DNA of 64,000 nucleotides, taken from Falsirhodobacter algicola. Lineage in GTDB: Bacteria; Pseudomonadota; Alphaproteobacteria; Rhodobacterales; Rhodobacteraceae. The stretch covers positions 558,001 through 622,000 of the forward strand of contig NZ_CP047289.1 of NCBI RefSeq assembly GCF_018279165.1. The letters are read 5' to 3'. The notes under the pieces were generated by a model. It was not told where the DNA came from and made no database searches. It worked only from the letters and a program-made list of their open reading frames with translations. Positions 57,464 through 64,000 of this stretch are shown one piece after another (position 1 is the stretch's first letter; each line of letters starts with the position of its first letter). A program made the position numbers and the translations under genes.

Positions 57464-58543
57464 TCAATCCGACGTCTGGGCGTCGTGGTCCGGGTTGGCT
57501 CGGTTCCACCGGATGGAGGACCAGAGCGCCACCCCGATCAGACAGGCCCCGCCGAGGCCGGTGATCACCTCGGGAATATGGGTCAGCGTCTGGACGTACA
57601 TGATCACGGACAGGATCAGGATCGCATAGAACGCCCCATGTTCGAGGTAGCGGTACTGCGTCAGCGTCCCCCGCTCCACCAGCATGATGGTCATGGAGCG
57701 GACATACATCGCCCCGATGCCGAGGCCGATCGCGATGATGAACAGGTTCTGCGACAGCGCGAAGGCCCCGATCACCCCATCGAAGGAGAAGGACGCGTCC
57801 AGCACCTCCAGATAAAGGAAGGCCCCGAGGCCGCCCTTCACCGCCGCGTCCGTCGCATCCTGCGAGCGGTCGAGGAAGGCGCCCAGCACCTCCACCAGCA
57901 GGAAGGTCACGAGGCCATAGACGCAGGAGATGATGAAGGTGGACCGCATCGGCCCCTCCGGCAGCAGCCGCGAAAAGGCGAGGGCCACCACGAGGACGAA
58001 GGCGATCTCCAGCCCCTTGATCGAGGCATAGCGCTGCGCCCAGCTTTCGATGGTATGGACCCAGTGGATGTCCTTCTCCTCGTCGAAGAAATAGGACAGG
58101 GCGACCATCATCAGGAACGTGCCGCCGAAGGCTGCGATCGGCAGATGGGCATCGTGCATGATGGCGGCATAGCGGTCGGGATCGGTCGCGGCCATCTGGA
58201 TCGCGGCCCAAGGCCCGATCTTCGCCGCGATCACGACGATCAGAAGCGGGAAGACGATGCGCATCCCGAACACGGCGATGATGATGCCCCATGTCAGGAA
58301 GCGGCGCTGCCAGACCGGGTCCATCGTCTTCAGCTTGTTGGCGTTGACGATGGCATTGTCGAAGGAGAGCGAAATCTCCAGCACCGCAAGGACTGCGACG
58401 ATGAAGAAGATGGAGGCGGTGCCCTGCACGGTGCCCGTCATCTGCCAGCCCAGCCACGCGCCAAGCGCGAGGCCTACGACCGTGGCGACGAAGGCCCATG
58501 TCAGGTAGGAAAGCGTGGATTTCTTTGCGGAGGCGGCGCTCAT
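57464..58543 (-). CDS. DUF475/TerC-like integral membrane protein
   Basis: A 359-residue membrane protein with about nine hydrophobic segments and the paired TerC-superfamily motifs LEISLSFDNAIVNANKL near 55 and DASFSFDGVIGAFALS near 230; the acidic residues in membrane helices suggest metal-ion handling. TerC relatives export manganese or support metal loading of exported proteins, but for DUF475 the role is not known. The ATG overlaps the stop of a 15-codon upstream ORF. Confidence 0.87.
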   Translation of the reverse strand: MSAASAKKSTLSYLTWAFVATVVGLALGAWLGWQMTGTVQGTASIFFIVAVLAVLEISLSFDNAIVNANKLKTMDPVWQRRFLTWGIIIAVFGMRIVFPLLIVVIAAKIGPWAAIQMAATDPDRYAAIMHDAHLPIAAFGGTFLMMVALSYFFDEEKDIHWVHTIESWAQRYASIKGLEIAFVLVVALAFSRLLPEGPMRSTFIISCVYGLVTFLLVEVLGAFLDRSQDATDAAVKGGLGAFLYLEVLDASFSFDGVIGAFALSQNLFIIAIGLGIGAMYVRSMTIMLVERGTLTQYRYLEHGAFYAILILSVIMYVQTLTHIPEVITGLGGACLIGVALWSSIRWNRANPDHDAQTSD

Positions 58544-58587
58544 GTCCGGCCCCCCGCCACGGCTGCGTCGAACAGCGGATGGCTCAT
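58540..58587 (-). CDS. 15-codon leader ORF of the DUF475 gene
   Basis: ATG 58587 opens MSHPLFDAAVAGGRT, and its TGA overlaps the DUF475 ATG as ATGA. Such a position allows translational coupling or leader-peptide control. A weak GGA lies 10 nt upstream of the ATG. No repeated regulatory codon is seen. Confidence 0.35.
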   Translation of the reverse strand: MSHPLFDAAVAGGRT

Positions 58588-58661
58588 GATAATAACGTCC
58601 ATGCGGCAGGAACGTTGCGGTGCCGACATCACGTGAGTTGCCGCATTACTGACGCCAGAGG

Positions 58662-58694
58662 GGCCCGGTCACCGATCCGGCCCATCACCGGGCC
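58662..58694 (-). other. inverted repeat downstream of bpt
   Basis: GGCCCGGT and ACCGGGCC, 8-bp arms around 17 nt, between bpt and the DUF475 gene. No T-run. It may be a weak terminator for bpt or part of the DUF475 leader. Confidence 0.35.
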
Positions 58695-58734
58695 GTGAGC
58701 GATATGTAACGCGCAGGCCCGGATGCGGCAAGGG

Positions 58735-59544
58735 TCAGCCGCGACGTGCCTCGGGCAGGGAGATGCGGGCGACCTGTTCGGCGATCGGATCGACCAACGG
58801 CGGATGGCGCGTCGCCTCATGCGCGGCCGGATCGCCGAGATCCTGCCATGTGCCGTCCTTGTAGATGTCGAGGGCGTTGAAATTCGCCTTGTAGCCCATC
58901 TTCCGGCTGCCCGGCACCCAATAGCCCAGATAGACATAGGGCAGGCCGGCCTCGCGTGCGATGCGGACATGATCGAGGATCAGGAACACGCCGAGGCTGC
59001 TTTCGGCCAGATCCGGGTCGTAGAAGGAATAGACCATCGACAGCCCGTCATCGAACACATCCGTCAGCGATACCGCCGCAAGGCCGTCCGGCCCGCCATA
59101 TTCGATGACGCGGCTGCGGATCGGCGTTTCTTCGATCATGGCGGCGAATTCGAAGATGTCCATATCGGCCATGCCGCCATCCGAATGGCGCACGTCGAGA
59201 TAGCGGCGGAAGAGGGCGTATTGATCCTCGGTCGCCCAAGGTGCCGTCGGATTGCGGCGCAGATGCGCGTTGCGTTTGAGCACACGGCGCTGCGTCCGGG
59301 AGGGCTTGAAATCGGCGACGCGGATGCGCGCCGACAGGCAGGCCGCGCAATCGGCGCAGGATGGGCGATAGAGCACGTTCTGCGAGCGGCGGAAGCCTTG
59401 CTTCGACAGCGCGTCGTTCAGGACCTGCGCATGTTCCCCATGAAGTGCCGTGAACAGCTTCCGTTCCATCCGCCCATCGAGATAGGGGCAGGGCTGCGGG
59501 GCTGTCACATAGAACTGCGGCGCGATGGGAAGGGTGTGACGCAT
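58735..59544 (-). CDS. bpt: aspartate/glutamate leucyltransferase (arginyltransferase family)
   Basis: Adds leucine from Leu-tRNA to proteins with N-terminal Asp or Glu, marking them for ClpAP degradation (bacterial N-end rule). The 269-residue protein has the ATE-family cysteine motif CADCAAC and [20 protein letters not shown] in the C-terminal GNAT-like domain. ATG 59544 ([15 protein letters not shown]) is preferred over the upstream in-frame start because family members begin here. Confidence 0.9.
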   Translation of the reverse strand: MRHTLPIAPQFYVTAPQPCPYLDGRMERKLFTALHGEHAQVLNDALSKQGFRRSQNVLYRPSCADCAACLSARIRVADFKPSRTQRRVLKRNAHLRRNPTAPWATEDQYALFRRYLDVRHSDGGMADMDIFEFAAMIEETPIRSRVIEYGGPDGLAAVSLTDVFDDGLSMVYSFYDPDLAESSLGVFLILDHVRIAREAGLPYVYLGYWVPGSRKMGYKANFNALDIYKDGTWQDLGDPAAHEATRHPPLVDPIAEQVARISLPEARRG

Positions 59545-59626
59545 GAACACTCTGCCAAGGGTGGGTGACATGAAGGTAACGCCCCCACCCGCATTCGCCA
59601 AGCGGAGATCGCGAAGATTCTGCCCT

Positions 59627-60067
59627 TCAGGCCGCGCGATGCACGCAAACCGTGTCGAGGACGAGGTCCGTCAGCCCCTGACCGCGCCGCGTCGTCAGCA
59701 TCAGCACCACCGACAGCGCCTGAACCAGAAGCGTTCCCATCGACAGGTAATAGCCGATGACATGCAGCAGCGCCTCGCCGCCATCCAGCGGCTGCCCTCG
59801 GCGGTTCAGGAAATGGATGCCCAAAAGCCGCATCCCCGGTGTCGCCGAACCGCGCGCAAGCCCCCACCAGCGGTAGATGAAGCTGACGCAGAGGAACAGC
59901 AGCGGGTAGAAGAAGATCGCGGTGAAGGCCGTGAACGGCACGATGATCAATGTCAGAACGAAGATCAGCGTCAGGTCGAGGCACCATGCGATCGCCCGGC
60001 GCGTCGGCACCCCGCGATAGAATTCGGCATGGCGGTCGGGATCGGGCAGTGGATCGATCTGGGGCAT
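59627..60067 (-). CDS. RDD-family membrane protein
   Basis: A 146-residue protein with two to three hydrophobic segments and the RDD features: [15 protein letters not shown] near the first helix and [16 protein letters not shown] after the second. RDD proteins are small membrane proteins sometimes linked to ion transport; role here unknown. bpt follows 82 bp downstream on the same strand. Confidence 0.82.
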   Translation of the reverse strand: MPQIDPLPDPDRHAEFYRGVPTRRAIAWCLDLTLIFVLTLIIVPFTAFTAIFFYPLLFLCVSFIYRWWGLARGSATPGMRLLGIHFLNRRGQPLDGGEALLHVIGYYLSMGTLLVQALSVVLMLTTRRGQGLTDLVLDTVCVHRAA

Positions 60068-60122
60068 CCGGTCATGTCTCTGTTAGGGGGGGTGAGGGGC
60101 GGCCCGGTAGGGCCGCCGCAGA

Positions 60123-60530
60123 TCAGTCGGCGGCGGTCGGTACGTCGCGCGTCTTGGTGCGTTCGTCCATGAAGGCGTCGAACTCCTGTTTGTCCTTCGC
60201 CTCGCGCAGGCGCTTGAGGAAGGATTCGAAGGCCGTCTGTTCCTCTTCGAGGCGGCGCAGGGTGTCGGCCTTGTAGGCGTCGAAGGCGCGGTTTCCGGTC
60301 GGACGCGCCGCCGAGGCAAGGCCCGAGGTTCGGCGCACGATGTCTTTGCGGCTGAACATGCGTTTGCTCCAGATCATATAGGCAAGGATGCCAAGCCCAA
60401 CAGGCCAAGCAAGAACGAAACCGAGGATCGTGGCCGCGATCCAAGCGGTGCGGCCGCGTTCGTCAAGCCAGCCTTCGGCGCGGCGCGGCCAAGTCAGGAT
60501 GCCGCCGGGCGCGGCGGATGATGCGTTCAT
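60123..60530 (-). CDS. DUF2852 membrane protein
   Basis: A 135-residue protein with one strong hydrophobic region (TAWIAATILGFVLAWPVGL), a basic loop (SKRMFSRKDIVRR) and a charged helical C terminus (YKADTLRRLEEEQTAFESFLKRLREAK, in parts). This matches DUF2852, common in alphaproteobacteria and of unknown function. ATG 60530 (MNASSAAPG) is chosen; the frame is open further upstream, but that part overlaps a dyad. Confidence 0.8.
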   Translation of the reverse strand: MNASSAAPGGILTWPRRAEGWLDERGRTAWIAATILGFVLAWPVGLGILAYMIWSKRMFSRKDIVRRTSGLASAARPTGNRAFDAYKADTLRRLEEEQTAFESFLKRLREAKDKQEFDAFMDERTKTRDVPTAAD

Positions 60531-60557
60531 TCGGGCGTTCCTCCAAGTGCGAATAGG

Positions 60558-60578
60558 GATGTGAAAGCCATTCACATC
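60558..60578. promoter_or_regulatory. candidate operator between DUF2852 gene and glnE
   Basis: GATGTGAA and TTCACATC form a perfect 8-bp inverted repeat around AGCCA. A further TTCACAT lies at 60629-60635. The dyad is 28 bp from the DUF2852 start and 108 bp from the glnE start, the right place to control either gene. Confidence 0.5.
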
Positions 60579-60685
60579 ATCCAAGATCGGTATGCCCTGC
60601 CGCAGCTTCAAGATGCATGTTAAAGATTTTCACATAAGTGCCGCGCCGCTTGCCGATGGCCCGTGGACGGGCGATAGTCGGCGTC

Positions 60686-63382
60686 ATGACCCTGCAGGAC
60701 CGCATCACGCGCCTTCCGATCGTCCACGACGCCGCCGCGGCCGAGGATGTCCGTTCCACATGGTCCGGCCCGTGCCGCGACCTTTTGGCCGCCACCGCCA
60801 GCGCCAGCCCCTATCTGCGCGACCTGATCCGCAAGGAGGCCGACTGGCTCCCCTCCGCTCTGGCGGACCCGGAGGGGGCGCTGGCTGCGGAACTGGCCCG
60901 CGACGCCGATCTGGCGCAACTTCCGGTGATGCTGCGCAAGTCGAAACGGCGGGTGGCGCTCTTGACGGCGCTGGCCGATCTGGGCGGCGTCTGGTCGCTG
61001 GAGGAGGTGACGGGCGCGCTGACCGATCTTGCCGACCGCGCCGTGGATCTCAGCGTCCGGCGGCTTGTGGAGGCCGAGATCCGGCGCGGCAAGCTGGCCG
61101 AGGCAGGGCCCGCCTCGGGCATGGTCGTCATCGCCATGGGCAAGACGGGCGCGCGGGAGTTGAACTATTCCTCCGACATCGACCTGATCTGCCTGTTCGA
61201 CGAGACGCGCCACGATGACTGGCAGGAGGCGCGGGCCGCCTTCATCCGGGTGACGCGCAAGATGACCGCGATCCTGTCGGACGTGACAGCCGAGGGTTAT
61301 GTCTTCCGCACCGATCTGCGGCTGCGGCCCGACGCGGCGGTGACGCCGGTCTGCATCTCCATGGGCGCGGCGGAGAGTTATTACGAAAGCGTCGGCCGGA
61401 CGTGGGAACGCGCGGCCTTCATCAAGGCACGCCCCTGCGGCGGCGATCTGGAGGCGGGAGAGCGTTTCCTGCGCACTCTGACGCCGTTCGTGTGGCGAAA
61501 GCACCTCGATTTCGCCACGATCGAGGATACGCATGACATGCGCGCCCGCATCCGCGACCATCGGGGCCTGCACGGCCCGCTGAAGGTGGAGGGGCACGAT
61601 CTGAAGCTGGGACAGGGCGGTATCCGGGATATCGAATTCTTCACCCAGACGCGCCAATTGATCGCTGGGGGGCGCGACCCCTCGCTGCGCGACCGGACCA
61701 CGGTGGGCGGGCTGAAGGCGCTGGCGGCTGCGGGCTGGATCGACGACGACACGGCCCAGGAGCTTACGGATCTTTACCGCGCGCATCGTCAGGTGGAGCA
61801 TCGGTTGCAGATGATCGGCGATCAGCAGACGCACCGCGTGCCCGCCGATCCCGAATCGCTGGCCCGCATCGCCCATCTGAACGCCGAAACCCCGGAGGCG
61901 TTCGGCGCCCGCCTGCTAACCCGGCTGGAGCGTACCGCCGACCTGACCGAAGCCCTGTTTGAGCCGGCCGATACGCCGGATGAGCCGGACCTGTCCGAAC
62001 GCGCCCGGGCCATCGTCGAGGGGTGGAGCGGTTATGCCGCGCTGCGTACCAACCGCGCGCGCACGATCTTTCGCCGCATCCGGCCGCAGCTTCTGACGCG
62101 GATGCAAAAGGCGCGGGAGCCTGAGGAGGCGCTGCTCGCTTTCGACGGTTTCCTGCGGGGCCTGCCTGCGGGCGTGCAGATATTCTCGTTGTTTGAGGCG
62201 AATCCGCCGCTGGTGGATCTGATCGTGGACATCGCCTCGGTCGCGCCGGATCTCGCGCGCTATCTCTCGCGCCATTCGGGGGTGCTGGACGCGGTGATCG
62301 GCGGGCGCTTCTTTGAGCCATGGCCGGGGCTTGCGGGGCTTCAGGCCGACCTTGCGCTGCATCTGGGCCGGGCAGGCGATTACGAGGCGAAGCTCGATGC
62401 CTCGCGCCGCTGGATGAAGGAATGGCATTTCCGCATCGGCGTGCATCACCTGCGCGGGCTGATCGACGCGGATCAGGCCGGAACGCATTATGCCGAACTG
62501 GCGCAGTCGGTGATCACCGGCCTCTGGCCCGTGGTGGTGGCGGAGTTTGCGCGGCGCCACGGCCCACCGCCGGGCGTGGGCGCGGCCGTTCTCGGCATGG
62601 GCAGCCTTGGCGCGGGGCGGATGCACTCCCGCTCCGATATCGACATGATCGTCATCTACGACTGTGAAGCCGACGTGGAAAGTTCGGGCGACAAGCCATT
62701 GATCGCACGCATGTATTACGCTCGGTTGACGCAAGCGCTTCTGACGGCGCTGACGGCGCAGACGGCCGAAGGCGCACTCTACGAGGCCGATATGCGGCTG
62801 CGTCCTTCGGGGCGGCAAGGGCCGCTTGCGACATCGGTCGAGGCGTTCCGCACCTATCAGATGAACGAGGCATGGACGTGGGAGCATCTGGCTCTGACCC
62901 GCGCACGCCCGCTTGTAGGGCCGGAGGCGCTGGTCTGCCGGGTGGAAGAATTGCGGCAGGAGGTGATCCGGGTGCGCGGGCGCGATGCGCGCGTGGCGGG
63001 CGATGTCGCCGACATGCGCCGCCGTCTGAATGCCGCCAAGCCCCTTCGGACGGCGTGGGATGCACGCAACGGCAGCGGGCGGCTGATGGATCTGGAGCTG
63101 CTGGCCCAGTGCAACGCGCTGCTCGGCGCATGCATGGCCACCTCGGTGGAGGCGCAGATGGCGGGCCTCGGTCCTTCGCTGCGTGACGCGGATCGGCTGT
63201 TCTGGCGGGTGCAATGCGCAAGTCGGCTTCTGTCGCCGGTCCCCCTCAATCCCGACGATACGGGAGAGGGTGCACGGACCTTTTTGCTGCGCGCATTGGG
63301 TCCGGAAGGTGATCTGGCGGCGGCCCTGTCGGACCATGCGGACCAAGTGGCCGCCGCCTTCGATCGTCTGTTGGCGCGTTAG
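60686..63382 (+). CDS. glnE: bifunctional glutamine synthetase adenylyltransferase/deadenylase
   Basis: Adds and removes AMP on glutamine synthetase in response to nitrogen status through PII. The 898-residue protein has two nucleotidyltransferase domains: N-terminal MGKTGARELNYSSDIDL at 151-167 (AMP-removing) and C-terminal GMGSLGAGRMHSRSDIDM near 637-654 (AMP-adding), each followed by helical bundles. ATG 60686 (MTLQDRI) is chosen; ATG 60656 is possible. Slightly shorter than E. coli GlnE (about 946). Its TAG overlaps the eda stop. Confidence 0.93.
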   Translation: MTLQDRITRLPIVHDAAAAEDVRSTWSGPCRDLLAATASASPYLRDLIRKEADWLPSALADPEGALAAELARDADLAQLPVMLRKSKRRVALLTALADLGGVWSLEEVTGALTDLADRAVDLSVRRLVEAEIRRGKLAEAGPASGMVVIAMGKTGARELNYSSDIDLICLFDETRHDDWQEARAAFIRVTRKMTAILSDVTAEGYVFRTDLRLRPDAAVTPVCISMGAAESYYESVGRTWERAAFIKARPCGGDLEAGERFLRTLTPFVWRKHLDFATIEDTHDMRARIRDHRGLHGPLKVEGHDLKLGQGGIRDIEFFTQTRQLIAGGRDPSLRDRTTVGGLKALAAAGWIDDDTAQELTDLYRAHRQVEHRLQMIGDQQTHRVPADPESLARIAHLNAETPEAFGARLLTRLERTADLTEALFEPADTPDEPDLSERARAIVEGWSGYAALRTNRARTIFRRIRPQLLTRMQKAREPEEALLAFDGFLRGLPAGVQIFSLFEANPPLVDLIVDIASVAPDLARYLSRHSGVLDAVIGGRFFEPWPGLAGLQADLALHLGRAGDYEAKLDASRRWMKEWHFRIGVHHLRGLIDADQAGTHYAELAQSVITGLWPVVVAEFARRHGPPPGVGAAVLGMGSLGAGRMHSRSDIDMIVIYDCEADVESSGDKPLIARMYYARLTQALLTALTAQTAEGALYEADMRLRPSGRQGPLATSVEAFRTYQMNEAWTWEHLALTRARPLVGPEALVCRVEELRQEVIRVRGRDARVAGDVADMRRRLNAAKPLRTAWDARNGSGRLMDLELLAQCNALLGACMATSVEAQMAGLGPSLRDADRLFWRVQCASRLLSPVPLNPDDTGEGARTFLLRALGPEGDLAAALSDHADQVAAAFDRLLAR

Positions 63383-64000
63383 CGCAGGGCCGCCGCTTCG
63401 CGGGCAAGCTCCTCGATCCCGGCCCAATCGCCGGCGATCATCTTGTCCTTGGGCGCGACCCAGCTTCCGCCGACGCAGAGCACGTTGGAGGAGCTGAGGT
63501 AATCCTTGGCGTTCTTCAGCGACACGCCGCCCGTCGGGCAGAAGGACACCTGCGGGATCGGACCCGACAGCGATTTGATCGCGGGCGCACCGCCGGCGCT
63601 TTCGGCCGGGAAGAACTTCTGCACGGTGTACCCACGCTCCAGCAGAAGCATCACCTCGGTCGCGGTGGCGGCGCCGGGCAGGAGGGGAAGCCCCTCATCC
63701 TCGCAGGCGGCAAGGACGCGGTCCGTCGCGCCGGGCGAAACGCCGAAGGTCGCGCCCGCGGCTTTCGCGGCCTTCACGTCGGCCGGGGTCAGCAGCGTGC
63801 CCGCACCGACGAACCCGCCCTCAATTTCGGACATGGCGCGAATCGCGTCCAGCGCGGCCGGGGTGCGCAGCGTCACCTCCAGCGCCGGAAGGCCGCCGGT
63901 GATCAACGCCTTCGCCAAGGATGCGGCGTGGGCGACATCGTCGATCACGAGAACGGGGATGACCGGCGCGAGCCGGCAGATTTCGGCGGCGCGGGAGCTT
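63379..64000 (-). CDS. eda: KDPG/KHG aldolase, 5' end outside window
   Basis: Cleaves 2-keto-3-deoxy-6-phosphogluconate to pyruvate and glyceraldehyde 3-phosphate, the last step of the Entner-Doudoroff pathway. The frame stays open to the right edge: residues before the in-frame GTG at 63948 read RLAPVIPVLVIDD, which is the conserved beginning of the aldolase, so the start lies beyond the window. Schiff-base Lys is in VQKFFPAESAGG, and CPTGGVSLKNAKDYL forms the phosphate site. edd would be expected upstream, but that region is not in the window. Confidence 0.93.
   Translation of the reverse strand, partial: SSRAAEICRLAPVIPVLVIDDVAHAASLAKALITGGLPALEVTLRTPAALDAIRAMSEIEGGFVGAGTLLTPADVKAAKAAGATFGVSPGATDRVLAACEDEGLPLLPGAATATEVMLLLERGYTVQKFFPAESAGGAPAIKSLSGPIPQVSFCPTGGVSLKNAKDYLSSSNVLCVGGSWVAPKDKMIAGDWAGIEELAREAAALR

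Noticed and set aside
58544-58694. Manganese (yybP-ykoY) riboswitch upstream of the TerC-like gene
   Set aside because: The conserved loop sequences of that riboswitch were not found by eye on the minus strand; left as an unexplained leader.
60558-60578. CRP/FNR-type site
   Set aside because: TGTGA and TCACA are present but 7 bp apart rather than the 6 bp of CRP sites, so I keep it as an unassigned dyad.
61916-63427. 503-codon minus-strand open frame opposite glnE
   Set aside because: Antisense to the conserved second nucleotidyltransferase domain of GlnE and running past the eda stop; no domain seen.

Overview
The window is a high-GC stretch of a bacterial chromosome, most likely an alphaproteobacterium of the Rhodobacteraceae (Rhodobacter/Falsirhodobacter-like). 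The evidence is a ChpT-type phosphotransferase, MmcB, CcmI, DUF3553, DUF6324-like and DUF2852 proteins, an opgG-small gene-opgH cluster, a LexA box of the GTTC-N7-GTTC type, and a tRNA-His that lacks the extra G at -1. I see no phage, transposon, insertion sequence, CRISPR array or rRNA. Genes are packed tightly, no gene-free stretch exceeds 300 bases, and many starts overlap the preceding stop as ATGA.

Layout. 1-5.9 kb: end of an unidentified gene, obgE, proB and proA (first steps of proline synthesis), chpT on the other strand, then DUF3553, olsB and olsA (ornithine lipid synthesis). 5.9-12.4 kb: a minus-strand polyamine/PotABCD-type ABC importer with a hydantoin/Asp-Glu racemase-like enzyme, divergent from a GntR regulator and a two-domain acetyltransferase. 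12.4-19.5 kb: tRNA-Gln, a YhiN-like flavoprotein, then a minus-strand envelope cluster (two PqiA-type proteins, PqiB, PqiC, a DMT exporter, an LpxL-like acyltransferase). 19.6-23.2 kb: a ferric-siderophore ABC importer. 23.3-30.3 kb: LexA-controlled mmcB, a DUF6324-like gene, tRNA-His, an orphan ChoX-like binding protein, dusA, ruvX-ccmI, a small membrane protein, rpe, a degenerate ThiE-like protein and trmJ.

30.4-36.4 kb: a complete six-gene Mrp/Mnh/Pha cation/proton antiporter operon with subunits A and B fused. 36.4-42.5 kb (minus strand): opgG, a small ORF, opgH, then modA-modB-modC for molybdate. 42.6-48.8 kb: a phosphate operon, PHO box-pstS-pstC-pstA-pstB-phoU-phoB, without phoR. 48.9-56.3 kb: cysE, then on the minus strand pgk, class I aldolase, an FtsB-like protein and pdhA-pdhB-pdhC, a lower glycolysis/pyruvate block. 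56.4-64 kb: two tandem cyclophilins, a DUF475/TerC-like membrane protein with a short leader ORF, bpt, an RDD protein, DUF2852, glnE, and a KDPG aldolase gene cut by the window end.

I did not find a clearly new defence or biosynthetic system. The most interesting signals are local: an in-frame TGA separating a 51-codon ORF from opgH, a dyad plus direct repeats upstream of pdhA, a dyad between DUF2852 and glnE, divergent chpT/DUF3553 starts sharing one palindromic Shine-Dalgarno, and repeated use of CTAG as a stop on both strands at convergent gene ends.
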